NCBI RefSeq assembly: GCF_000966265.1
Contig: NZ_LANF01000009.1
Span: 151,236-215,235, forward strand
Length of the DNA: 64,000 bases
From: Palaeococcus ferrophilus DSM 13482
GTDB taxonomy: Archaea > Methanobacteriota_B > Thermococci > Thermococcales > Thermococcaceae
Reading direction: 5' to 3'
Part shown: positions 25,036-31,180 of the stretch, piece after piece
Numbering within the stretch: the stretch's first letter is position 1
How the letters are laid out: each line of letters opens with the position of its first letter
The notes under the pieces: model-generated
What the model saw: the letters and a program-made list of their open reading frames with translations, nothing else
The model's database searches: none
Told to the model about the DNA's origin: nothing
Program-made: the position numbers and the translations under genes

Positions 25036-25074
25036 AGGTTTTTATAGTTTGGAACAAGAAATTTGTTCGAACAA
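25036..25074 (+). promoter_or_regulatory. Promoter with overlapping GAACAA/TTGTTC operator
   Basis: TATA box GGTTTTTATAG (25037-25047). GAACAA (25052-57), TTGTTC (25063-68) and GAACAA (25069-74) form two overlapping dyads across the expected start (~25068). The first gene downstream encodes an RHH protein, so autoregulation is likely. Confidence 0.6.
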
Positions 25075-25098
25075 AAATCTTGGCCTATGGTGATAAAG

Positions 25099-25278
25099 AT
25101 GGGAAGAGGGCGGCCTCGTAAGTATGGACCTGTGAAGCGAATTGGTTTCGAGCTACCCTATGAGAAGTATCTGGAAATGGACCGTGTTAGGGACGGCAAA
25201 ACGTGGGCCGAGTTCTTCACCGACTTGTTTGAGTTCGCGAAAGCGCATGGCAAGTTCTCACAGGTTCAGGAGGTCTAA
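25099..25278 (+). CDS. Small RHH-type DNA-binding protein with AT-hook-like N-terminus
   Basis: About 59 residues. It starts MGRGRPRKYGPVKRIGFELP; GRGRPRK is AT-hook-like, followed by a strand (KRIGFELP) and two helices (YEKYLEMDRVRDG, TWAEFFTDLFEFAKAHG) as in ribbon-helix-helix repressors. ATG 25099 has GGTGAT just upstream; an in-frame ATG at 25087 would give four more residues. First gene of the right-hand operon and a likely binder of the adjacent GAACAA dyads. Confidence 0.7.
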   Translation: MGRGRPRKYGPVKRIGFELPYEKYLEMDRVRDGKTWAEFFTDLFEFAKAHGKFSQVQEV

Positions 25279-25280
25279 AG

Positions 25281-25946
25281 ATGGCAAGAAGAGGAGCCCC
25301 GAAGAGGCGCAAGGAACCCGTGGAGGAATGGCTCATCAGGTTAGAAGTCAGTTATGCCCGCAAGTTCGACGAGATGAGGGGCTCCCGCTCGAGGCCAGAG
25401 TTTCTGAAGAACCTTCTCGATGCAGCAACAATCGGAAATGTTGCCATGGTCCTCCGCGAGCGCGATGAGTACAAGGCCGAGGCTGAGAAATGGCGGAAAG
25501 CCTACGAGACATCTGAATCAAAGAACCTCCGTCTCGAGCAAGAGGTTGAGAAGCTCCGCCTCATCAAACAGGTTCTCGAAGAAGAGAACCGCCAGCTCAA
25601 GGCGGAGAACGCGGAGCTGAGGAAGCAGCTGAAGATGAGTGCTCGCGAGCGCCGTGCTGAGGACTTCAAGCAGGAGCTCTACGAGGTCATTGACCGTTAC
25701 GGCAGGAACGGCAGGATAAAGATGGTTGATCTCCTGAAGCGGCTTGGCTATTCTTCCGACCTCATGAAGCGCGCAAAGACCCTCCTCGAGGAGTGGTTCG
25801 TGGAGGAGGACAATGTGCTCGTCTCGCAGGACCTTGGCCTCGTGGTGGAGAAGGATCCCCACTTTGGTGAGCTTGCTTGGGTGGTGAAGCGTATCGACTC
25901 CTTTCGTTCCCCAAAAGGAGTGATGGGGGTTGTGGCAGATGTCTGA
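25281..25946 (+). CDS. RHH / coiled-coil / winged-helix protein
   Basis: 221 residues in three parts: a basic RHH-like N-terminus (EPVEEWLIRLEVSYARKFDE, SRSRPEFLKNLLDAA), a long coiled coil (~62-125, EQEVEKLRLIKQVLEEENRQ), and a C-terminal winged-helix-like domain (RIKMVDLLKRLGYSSDLMKR ... GLVVEKDPHFGELAWVVKRI). The architecture suits a DNA-bridging or partition protein. It starts 2 bp after the previous stop; the next gene overlaps it by 8 bp. Family not recognised. Confidence 0.7.
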   Translation: MARRGAPKRRKEPVEEWLIRLEVSYARKFDEMRGSRSRPEFLKNLLDAATIGNVAMVLRERDEYKAEAEKWRKAYETSESKNLRLEQEVEKLRLIKQVLEEENRQLKAENAELRKQLKMSARERRAEDFKQELYEVIDRYGRNGRIKMVDLLKRLGYSSDLMKRAKTLLEEWFVEEDNVLVSQDLGLVVEKDPHFGELAWVVKRIDSFRSPKGVMGVVADV

Positions 25947-26076
25947 GCCTGGCTATTTGGAGGAGTTGTTGGAGATGCTGGAGAGTCCAGACGAGGAAGA
26001 GCGTTGGCTGGCTATGGGGTTGCTTGACGACCTCGAAGAGGATCTGTTCATAGAGCGGAGTTGGAGGGGTATTTGA
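25939..26076 (+). CDS. Acidic 45-aa protein
   Basis: ATG overlaps the end of the previous gene. MSEPGYLEELLEMLESPDEE continues ERWLAMGLLDDLEEDLFIE; it is strongly acidic and helical. Its stop overlaps the next ATG (TGATG). Small acidic helical proteins in such operons can bind a partner or mimic DNA; nothing more can be said. Confidence 0.55.
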   Translation: MSEPGYLEELLEMLESPDEEERWLAMGLLDDLEEDLFIERSWRGI

Positions 26077-26312
26077 TGACCGCCGAGGCAGAGTTTTGGA
26101 GTTTCGTCGCTCGGGAGCGGGCGGCGTCCATGGAGCAGCCCGCGGAAGTCCCCACTTTGCTCGAGTACATCGAGCGCGAGCTCCGCGTGGCCCGCGATAC
26201 CGCATTCCGCCTGACCGTCAGCAGGGCGAAGGGCGCGGAGTACTGGACGGGCTACGCGGACGCGCTTGAGGACTTGATGAAGAAGATTGAGAGAAGGGAG
26301 GTGAGGGCATGA
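26076..26312 (+). CDS. Helical 78-aa protein of unknown function
   Basis: ATG overlaps the previous stop and follows GGAGGGGT. The product (MTAEAEFWSFVARERAASME..., TLLEYIERELRVARDTAFRL) is soluble and mostly helical. It overlaps the next gene by 4 bp. No family recognised. Confidence 0.6.
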   Translation: MTAEAEFWSFVARERAASMEQPAEVPTLLEYIERELRVARDTAFRLTVSRAKGAEYWTGYADALEDLMKKIERREVRA

Positions 26313-26491
26313 AGTGGAAGGTACGTGTTGCAGGGTATAAGGACTGGCATATTCGTCCTCTCGGAGGGCTTGGAGTTGTAGAAGGAGAGGAAGTGCAGGA
26401 AGTCATAGAAGTAGAGGCTGAAGACCGCTTTGAGGCGGCAGAGCTTGCAGAGAAGGAGTTCGAGAAGAAGGTTACTTTTTCGATGAGGTAG
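26309..26491 (+). CDS. 60-aa protein, tandem paralogue 1 (MKWKV type)
   Basis: Begins MKWKVRVAGYKDWHIRPLGG and ends EAAELAEKEFEKKVTFSMR: strands then one helix, like a small ferredoxin-like or dsRBD-like half. The next gene (26523) starts MRWKVYFQYDAGD and has the same layout with AERAEEAVERVKRKLREEFG, so the two are probably duplicates. Function unknown. Confidence 0.6.
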   Translation: MKWKVRVAGYKDWHIRPLGGLGVVEGEEVQEVIEVEAEDRFEAAELAEKEFEKKVTFSMR

Positions 26492-26522
26492 TGTGGGCGG
26501 AGCCGGTGGAGGAGGGTCGCCC

Positions 26523-26702
26523 ATGAGGTGGAAGGTGTATTTTCAGTACGATGCGGGGGACTATATTGCAAAAGGGTGGTTTGCCCCCCGTGCAGAGAGG
26601 GCAGAAGAGGCTGTTGAGAGGGTCAAGAGAAAGCTGAGAGAGGAGTTTGGGATTGAAAAGCCCCTGATAACAAAAGTGCGCCCTGTGGGGGGTCGCTCAT
26701 GA
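26523..26702 (+). CDS. 59-aa protein, tandem paralogue 2 (MRWKV type)
   Basis: ATG 26523 follows GGAGGAGGG. Same strand-helix-strand layout as the preceding gene (M[KR]WKV start, a central helix with A-E-A-x-x-x-x-x-F), ending TKVRPVGGRS. Its stop overlaps the next ATG. The open frame extends upstream to GTG 26493, but the Gly-rich extension and ribosome site favour 26523. Confidence 0.6.
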   Translation: MRWKVYFQYDAGDYIAKGWFAPRAERAEEAVERVKRKLREEFGIEKPLITKVRPVGGRS

Positions 26703-27190
26703 GCGAGGCGGCAGTCCAGGCGAAGTCTTTCCACGGCTATGATTTCCCCCTCTCAGCTTTTCCAAACCAGCCGCGTTTCCTACCGCCGGAGGAGTGGCAT
26801 GAGGTCACGAGGGAGGCGAGGGTGGAGCTTGAACCGCCGCTTGAGCTCGCAGAGTGGGATGACTCTATACCAGTTGTCTTCAAGAGGTACCGCGGCATGC
26901 GCCCGCCTGCGGAGCTTGCCGAGTGGATTGGGAAGCGGAAGAAAAAGCTCGTCTTCCGTTATGGCCCAAGCAAGGAGTTCCACCGCTACAATACCCTCCG
27001 CTATGCAATGCAGTGGAACTTTTACGCGGGTAGGATGGGGGACGCGCACCGGTTCGTGGTTCTCTTCGTCGAGTGGGTTCTCCCACGCGTGGGGTACTAC
27101 TTCAGGAGCGTGGCGCGGGTGATGGTTGTGACTGTATCGCCCGAGGAGGTACACACCAGGATTGTCGCAGGGGGTGAGTTCCCGTGGTGA
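26699..27190 (+). CDS. 163-aa protein of unknown function
   Basis: Soluble and rich in Arg, Trp and Tyr. Notable are PRFLPPEEWHEV, two LAEW segments and RYNTLRYAMQWNFYAGRMGD followed by HRFVVLFVEWVLP, which could be amphipathic. ATG overlaps the previous stop and its own stop overlaps the next GTG. I do not recognise the family. Confidence 0.6.
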   Translation: MSEAAVQAKSFHGYDFPLSAFPNQPRFLPPEEWHEVTREARVELEPPLELAEWDDSIPVVFKRYRGMRPPAELAEWIGKRKKKLVFRYGPSKEFHRYNTLRYAMQWNFYAGRMGDAHRFVVLFVEWVLPRVGYYFRSVARVMVVTVSPEEVHTRIVAGGEFPW

Positions 27191-27357
27191 CTGATTTCGT
27201 GCCTGCCTCTGACCTCTATGTTCGCATGCGCTGCCCTCGTTGCGGGGCGGTGGTGAAGGGGAAGCGGGGCTCGCCCCTCTACTGCCGCCGTTGCGGCGCG
27301 CTCCTCGACATGGACGGGCATCTTATCATGGTGATCCACGAGGTGGAGGGGTTCTGA
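27187..27357 (+). CDS. Zinc-ribbon protein, 56 aa
   Basis: GTG 27187 overlaps the previous stop. Two CxxC knuckles (RCPRCGA and YCRRCGA), 18 residues apart, form a classic zinc ribbon, flanked by short strands. Its stop overlaps the DpdA-like gene by one base, so the two are coupled. It could recruit the modification enzyme to DNA or tRNA-like substrates, but that is inference. Confidence 0.7.
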   Translation: MTDFVPASDLYVRMRCPRCGAVVKGKRGSPLYCRRCGALLDMDGHLIMVIHEVEGF

Positions 27358-28142
27358 TGGTCGAGCTGTTCTTTTTCGGCGTTGGCGAGGGATCATCAAG
27401 GAAAGCGATAGAAAGCTTTGCTCCTCGCAAGTTCAACGTCATGATCAATTACGCCAGCGCGGTCAAGCCGGTTCCAAAAAACGTCAACAAGCTCTTCATC
27501 GACAGTGGGGGCTATAGCTTCTTCTTCAAGCTCAGAGAGTATCCTGATCCGCACGAGAAGTATCTTGAATTCGTGCTGAAAAAGAACGCGGACTTCTTCG
27601 CGAACAGAGACTATCCATGCGAGCCAGAGGTTCTCCGCCAGACTTGCCGCACCGTCATGGAGAACCAGCTCAAGACTATCGAGAATCAAATCGCAATACA
27701 GGATCTCATTGAGGATCAGTATCCTGAGCTGAAAGACCGCTTCGTCGCAGTGGTCCAGGGATGGACGCTCGACGACTACCTGCGCATGCTCGATGAGATG
27801 AAAAGTCAGGGGCTTCTCACGAGGCTAATTGGTATTGGTTCAGTCTGCAGGCGTGGGCAGGAAAAACAGATTCGGCGCATTATCACTGCTCTTCGTGCAG
27901 AGCTCCCGCGTAAGTACGGGCTACATGCTTTTGGGGTGAAGTTCAGCGCTCTGAAGTACAAAGACGTGTGGGACGCGTTATACTCGGCAGATAGCCTCGC
28001 GTACAGGTATGGCATTGACAGAGTCAAGGATCCGCGGCCGATTCCAGAACAGATCAAAGAATCTCTTGCGAAGTGGATCAGCCGGCTTGATGCCCTCGCG
28101 ACGACCCACTCAAATCAGCTGAGCCTCATGGAGGTGATATGA
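27357..28142 (+). CDS. dpdA: DpdA-type 7-deazaguanine DNA transglycosylase
   Basis: 261 residues of the TGT-like TIM-barrel superfamily, matching the DpdA branch that exchanges guanine in DNA for preQ0 or its derivatives. Signature blocks: FIDSGGYSFFFK (Asp49, the conserved active-site Asp), NRDYPCEPEVL, CRTVMENQLKTIEN, FVAVVQGWTLDDYLRML, LIGIGSVCRRGQEKQI, LHAFGVKFSAL and ADSLAYRYG. tRNA-type TGTs have neither GSVCRR nor the CEP motif in this form. Start at ATG 27357 overlapping the zinc-ribbon stop. The precursor preQ0 would come from the host archaeosine pathway. Expected effect: modified element DNA that resists host restriction. It overlaps the next gene by 4 bp. Confidence 0.82.
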   Translation: MVELFFFGVGEGSSRKAIESFAPRKFNVMINYASAVKPVPKNVNKLFIDSGGYSFFFKLREYPDPHEKYLEFVLKKNADFFANRDYPCEPEVLRQTCRTVMENQLKTIENQIAIQDLIEDQYPELKDRFVAVVQGWTLDDYLRMLDEMKSQGLLTRLIGIGSVCRRGQEKQIRRIITALRAELPRKYGLHAFGVKFSALKYKDVWDALYSADSLAYRYGIDRVKDPRPIPEQIKESLAKWISRLDALATTHSNQLSLMEVI

Positions 28143-28681
28143 TGGCCTCACGGACTGCTTTCGTCTATGATTCCTCTCTTCCTCTCCACCAGCTTGAGAC
28201 GTTCTTCATTCGCCACAGCAAGGACGTCTTCAACCGGCTGGAGTTCAGCCGCGCCCTCGAAGCGGCCAGGGCGCTCTCTGATCAAAAGCACTTCGTGAAG
28301 GTCATGGACATTGACGCGCTCGTGGTCGTGGATAACGTCATCAGGGCGGGCTTTGAGATCAAGACGCTCCGGGAGAGCGTGGTGAACTACCGCGACGCTA
28401 ACGGGTGGTATGTGAAGGTGAACGGCACTCAGTACAAGACTTACATGGATTTCGTAGCAAAGACGGGCATTGATGTCTATTACCTCATTCGCGTGCAGGG
28501 CTGGAGTGGGGTTTATTTCTACTTGTGGAGCGTCAAGCGGGCGCCGGTTCGCTTTGAGTGGCTTGGGAGCAGGGAGCACGAGACTTATGACTACTATGCT
28601 CTCATCAGGCGGGAGAAGGTGGCGAAGCTCGATGAGGAAGAGCTCGCGAAAACACTCAGAGACATTCTACTCGGGAGGTGA
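28139..28681 (+). CDS. PD-(D/E)XK nuclease-like protein coupled to dpdA
   Basis: 180 residues. KVMDIDALVVVDNVIRAGFE followed by IKTLRES gives Asp ... Glu-x-Lys on adjacent strands, the core of PD-(D/E)XK enzymes; VYYLIRVQGW and VYFYLWSVKR look like the following core strands. ATGs at 28139 and 28142 overlap the dpdA stop behind GGAGGTGAT. Coupling to a DNA-base modification gene suggests a nuclease that senses, or is blocked by, the modification, or a recombination/replication nuclease of the element. Active-site call by eye only. Confidence 0.55.
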   Translation: MMASRTAFVYDSSLPLHQLETFFIRHSKDVFNRLEFSRALEAARALSDQKHFVKVMDIDALVVVDNVIRAGFEIKTLRESVVNYRDANGWYVKVNGTQYKTYMDFVAKTGIDVYYLIRVQGWSGVYFYLWSVKRAPVRFEWLGSREHETYDYYALIRREKVAKLDEEELAKTLRDILLGR

Positions 28682-28721
28682 CGGGGCGATGACTCTTAAT
28701 TTTCATACGAAAGTTAACAGC

Positions 28722-28753
28722 GATAATAACAGCATCGCGTTATTATCATTTTT
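28722..28753 (+). terminator. Inverted repeat with T-tract ending the right-hand operon
   Basis: Perfect 9-bp inverted repeat GATAATAAC / GTTATTATC with an 8-base loop, followed by ATTTTT. It lies 40 bp after the nuclease-like gene. A 70-codon frame (28689-28901) crosses it but lacks coding character. Confidence 0.55.
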
Positions 28754-28900
28754 CCCAAACTATCTTTCGCCGACAATCAAGGGTATTCGCCGGAAAACCG
28801 GGGATAATATACACCACCCGTACCTATTCCCCCCAACTCCCGAAGCGTCCTGGACGGTGAAAAATATGAATGTTGTAAACGAAATAATAGGGGTGGTATA

Positions 28901-29254
28901 ATGCCACGCAAACGGAAGTTTCCCGACTATGTTTCGATCCGAGTTCCCGTATACCAACCGCCGAACAGCGTTCTCGAACTCCTCTTCGATGGCAAGACTC
29001 TAGAGATAGCCAAGAGGGTCATCACATACCTCAAGCAGAACGGCGGCCTCTTCAAAGATGAGTATCAGGAGGCCCTCGGCGTGGACGGTGCTGATAAGGT
29101 CATATACTTCAGAGTCATGAAGAAGCTCCTGGCCCTCGGCATGGTGAGGGAGGATGCTGGAGTGTACAAGCTGGACGAGCGCTTCTCTGAAAGAATGGAA
29201 AACTTGGCCAAGATGTGGAAGTTCGAGATTGGCAAAGTCGCTGAGCTCTGGTGA
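28901..29254 (+). CDS. Winged-helix DNA-binding protein, 117 aa
   Basis: After a basic N-terminus (MPRKRKFPDYVSIRVPVYQP) comes a helical domain with TLEIAKRVITYLKQNGGLFK, a turn, then DKVIYFRVMKKLLALGMVRE and wing EDAGVYKLDERFSERM, typical of winged-helix regulators. GGGGTGGTATA precedes the ATG. It lies directly upstream of the N-terminal integrase part and may control excision and integration. Confidence 0.7.
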   Translation: MPRKRKFPDYVSIRVPVYQPPNSVLELLFDGKTLEIAKRVITYLKQNGGLFKDEYQEALGVDGADKVIYFRVMKKLLALGMVREDAGVYKLDERFSERMENLAKMWKFEIGKVAELW

Positions 29255-29312
29255 TGCCTCATGACCGCAATGGCTATATCCAGTCCGCAGTTAGTATTTC
29301 AGTGTAGTCACA

Positions 29313-29332
29313 TGTGGCCACGTGTGGCCACA
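29313..29332. promoter_or_regulatory. Tandem GTGGCCAC palindromes upstream of int
   Basis: TGTGGCCACG directly followed by TGTGGCCACA gives two copies of the 8-bp palindrome GTGGCCAC spaced 10 bp (one helical turn) apart, ending 28 bp before the integrase ATG. This looks like a cooperative repressor site. The adjacent winged-helix protein or the RHH protein is a candidate ligand. Confidence 0.5.
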
Positions 29333-29359
29333 CAATATTGGGCGGAGGAGGGCATTGAA

Positions 29360-29596
29360 ATGGCTAAAAGAAAGCCTAAAAGAGCACGTATACCAATCCA
29401 TATTACGCTGAGTCCGCAGGTCATCGAACTCATGGATAAGGCCACTTATAACAGGAGCCGTTACATAGAAGACGCCATTCTAATGAGGCTTTCACACGAG
29501 GGACGGTTTTTCAAAAGCGAAGGACAATTGTGGAGCCCCGGGCGGGATTTGAACCCGCGGCCTGCGGATTACAAGTCCGCCGCCCCGCCAGGCTAG
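29360..29596 (+). CDS. Tyrosine integrase, N-terminal part (Int-N) of a split SSV-type gene
   Basis: Encodes the N-terminal domain MAKRKPKRARIPIHITLSPQ, VIELMDKATYNRSRYIEDAI ..., an RHH-like dimerisation or DNA-binding region, up to ADYK at 29575. The frame then runs through antisense tRNA-Thr sequence to a stop at 29594. GGAGGAGGGC lies before ATG 29360. In the excised circle it continues into 4097-4930 without a frame break. While integrated it could make only a 78-residue truncated protein. Confidence 0.88.
   Translation: MAKRKPKRARIPIHITLSPQVIELMDKATYNRSRYIEDAILMRLSHEGRFFKSEGQLWSPGRDLNPRPADYKSAAPPG
29526..29575. repeat. attR: 50-bp direct repeat inside tRNA-Thr
   Basis: Identical to 4047-4096. 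Here it forms the 3' part of the complete tRNA gene, so integration restored the tRNA. Confidence 0.95.
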
Positions 29597-29607
29597 GCTA
29601 CCGGGGC
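29531..29607 (-). tRNA. tRNA-Thr (anticodon UGU)
   Basis: On the minus strand GCCCCGG pairs with CCGGGGC, with U as discriminator and an encoded CCA. The D arm (AGCCTAGCCTGGCGGGGC), anticodon stem GCGGA/TCCGC with loop CTTGTAA (anticodon TGT), and T arm GCGGG-TTCAAAT-CCCGC fold canonically. It is the integration target of the element. Confidence 0.93.
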
Positions 29608-29632
29608 ACCCGATGAGAAAGAGAGGAGAAGC

Positions 29633-29645
29633 GTATATAAAATTT
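29633..29645 (-). promoter_or_regulatory. TATA promoter of tRNA-Thr
   Basis: Minus-strand AAAATTTTATATACGC ends about 26 bp before the tRNA 5' end at 29607, the right distance for transcription starting just upstream of the tRNA. Confidence 0.7.
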
Positions 29646-29651
29646 TCGCAG

Positions 29652-30515
29652 CTAAAGGTGCTCCTCCAGGAACTTCTTCACCCTGGCCTTCCACTCTCCG
29701 GGGCGGGAGTTGAGCGTCCTGACGTGGGCCGCATCCGTGACCCATAACTCCACTGTGGGGTTTATCCTCCTGTTGCGCTCGTAGAACTCCCCCACTTCCT
29801 CAACCTTAACGAGCGGGTCCTTTTCTCCTGCTATGAGGAGGAGGGGCTTCCTGACCTTGTCGGCGTACTCTATCGGGTGGACTTCCTTTCCGCCGCTGAA
29901 GAGCTTCGTTAAGGGCTTAACGAAGATGTAGAGCCACTCCGGTAGTTTAGCGAAGTACTTCAAACCGCGCGCCCCGGTCCTGTCGAGATTCATCGGCGGA
30001 CTGTCAGCGACGCCGCAGCAGACCTCTGGAATTTCTGCAAGCGAGCGGATTGTCACCATAGCGCCCATCGAGAAGCCGATGAGTCCGATTTTGCTCGCTT
30101 TCTCTGGGTGGTTCTCCCCCAACCACCTAACGGCCGCCTTGATATCGAGCAGCTCCCTATCCCCCACCGTCGTGTACTTACCCTCGCTCTTTCCGTGGGC
30201 GCGGAAGTCAAAGACGAGGACGTTGTAGCCCTCCTTCAGGAGGAACTCCACAGTCGGCTTCATGTAGAGCGAATACCACCTGCTCGCGGTGTAACCGTGG
30301 AGGGGTATGACGGTTTTATCGCTCCCGTTGTCAATCCACCAGCCGCTCAGCTTAAGGCCGTCTTCCGTTTCGAAGGTTACGTCCTCGTAGTCGAAGCCGA
30401 GGTCCTTCGGCGTCCACTCCTCGATCAACCTCGGGGGTTTCACCATCTTGTAGGCGACGAAGACAAGGAACGCGATAAAGACGAAGACTACAACCAGGAT
30501 AACCTGCCATATCAT
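29652..30515 (-). CDS. Membrane-anchored alpha/beta hydrolase
   Basis: 287 residues. An N-terminal transmembrane helix (IWQVILVVVFVFIAFLVFVA) anchors an alpha/beta-hydrolase domain with the nucleophile elbow GFSMG (Ser ~150), catalytic Asp probably in AGEKDPLVKVEE, and His in DAAHVRT. It resembles the YfhR/BEM46 group of esterase-like hydrolases. Its ATG overlaps the stop of the HepT gene, placing it in the MntA-HepT operon, probably by read-through only. Substrate unknown. Confidence 0.85.
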   Translation of the reverse strand: MIWQVILVVVFVFIAFLVFVAYKMVKPPRLIEEWTPKDLGFDYEDVTFETEDGLKLSGWWIDNGSDKTVIPLHGYTASRWYSLYMKPTVEFLLKEGYNVLVFDFRAHGKSEGKYTTVGDRELLDIKAAVRWLGENHPEKASKIGLIGFSMGAMVTIRSLAEIPEVCCGVADSPPMNLDRTGARGLKYFAKLPEWLYIFVKPLTKLFSGGKEVHPIEYADKVRKPLLLIAGEKDPLVKVEEVGEFYERNRRINPTVELWVTDAAHVRTLNSRPGEWKARVKKFLEEHL

Positions 30516-30859
30516 TCTTCTCCCTCCAACTCCTTTAAGATTTCCTTAAATCTCCCCTCAAGGGGAGGGAGGTCTTTAACAATGGTTACCCACACAATCT
30601 CCGGGTTGATTCCAAAATATCCGTGGATGACCCTGTCCCGCATCGCGGCCATTGCCCTCCAGGGTACGTCAGGATACTTCTCCCGTATCTCCTTGGGAAC
30701 ACCCTTGGAAGCTTCACCTATGATTTCGATGCACCTGAGAACCGCATATATCGTCTTTTCATCTTTCACGAAATCTTGGAGGCTCATTCCTTCTGTAAAC
30801 TCCCTAGCCTTTCTGATGTTTTCCAGTATGTCACGGATATAGAGGCGGTAGTCCCTCAT
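30512..30859 (-). CDS. hepT: HepT-family RNase toxin
   Basis: 115 residues of the HEPN/DUF86 fold. The catalytic RX4HXY motif is visible in RDRVIHGYFG near residue 75. In characterised pairs HepT is a ribonuclease that MntA silences by attaching AMP to the Tyr of this motif, and the Tyr is conserved here. It overlaps the mntA gene by 4 bp on the same strand. Confidence 0.9.
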   Translation of the reverse strand: MRDYRLYIRDILENIRKAREFTEGMSLQDFVKDEKTIYAVLRCIEIIGEASKGVPKEIREKYPDVPWRAMAAMRDRVIHGYFGINPEIVWVTIVKDLPPLEGRFKEILKELEGEE

Positions 30860-31149
30860 ATCTTAATGGCCTCCTTTGAAACGCTCTCCCAGAGCTCTTT
30901 TCTGAGTGACTTTTTTGGTATAAGATCAACTTTTACTCCAAGAAGGTCTGAAAGTTCCGTCTGAAGTTTTGCGATCGTGAGGAGTCCAACTGGCTCTTTG
31001 AACTCCACGAGGATATCAACGTCGCTGGATTCTCCTGCCTCCTCCCTAGCGTAGGAACCAAAGATCTCAATATCAATGACACCATATTTTTCTTCAAGCT
31101 CTCTCCTGTGATCCTTTAATATTGAGATGATTTCGGGGAGGGCTTTCAT
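30856..31149 (-). CDS. mntA: MntA-family minimal nucleotidyltransferase antitoxin
   Basis: 97 residues with the GSX10DXD signature of minimal nucleotidyltransferases (GSYAREEAGESSDVDILVEF) and a third acidic residue at KVDLIP. Start at ATG 31149 preceded by GGTGAG; an upstream in-frame TTG (31161) has no ribosome site. As antitoxin it would AMPylate HepT, encoded immediately downstream. Confidence 0.9.
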   Translation of the reverse strand: MKALPEIISILKDHRRELEEKYGVIDIEIFGSYAREEAGESSDVDILVEFKEPVGLLTIAKLQTELSDLLGVKVDLIPKKSLRKELWESVSKEAIKI

Positions 31150-31180
31150 AGGTCTCACCAAAAAAGATGGAAAAAATAAT

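Larger units (their letters stand above)
4047..29575. mobile_element. Integrated pT26-2/TKV2-TKV3-like element (25.5 kb) in tRNA-Thr
   Basis: The element is delimited by two identical 50-bp direct repeats (4047-4096 and 29526-29575) consisting of the 3' part of tRNA-Thr(UGU). The integrase is split, with its C-terminal part at the left end and N-terminal part at the right end, as in SSV-type integration; excision would give a 25,479-bp circle. Nearly all genes run rightwards. The gene set (LamG protein, large secreted protein, small membrane proteins, HerA/FtsK-like ATPase, coiled-coil membrane protein, RHH and winged-helix regulators) recalls the pT26-2 plasmid family and the T. kodakarensis regions TKV2/TKV3; this assignment is from memory of those families, without a database search. 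No capsid protein or clear replication initiator was recognised. Confidence 0.9.

Noticed and set aside
28689..28901. 70-codon ORF after the nuclease-like gene
   Set aside because: It spans a perfect terminator-like inverted repeat with T-tract, has unusual composition and no ribosome site of quality.
4047..29575. Fusellovirus-like provirus (PAV1/TPV1 type)
   Set aside because: LamG proteins and an SSV-type integrase are shared features, but no spindle-virus capsid protein was seen and the gene order suits plasmid pT26-2 relatives better.
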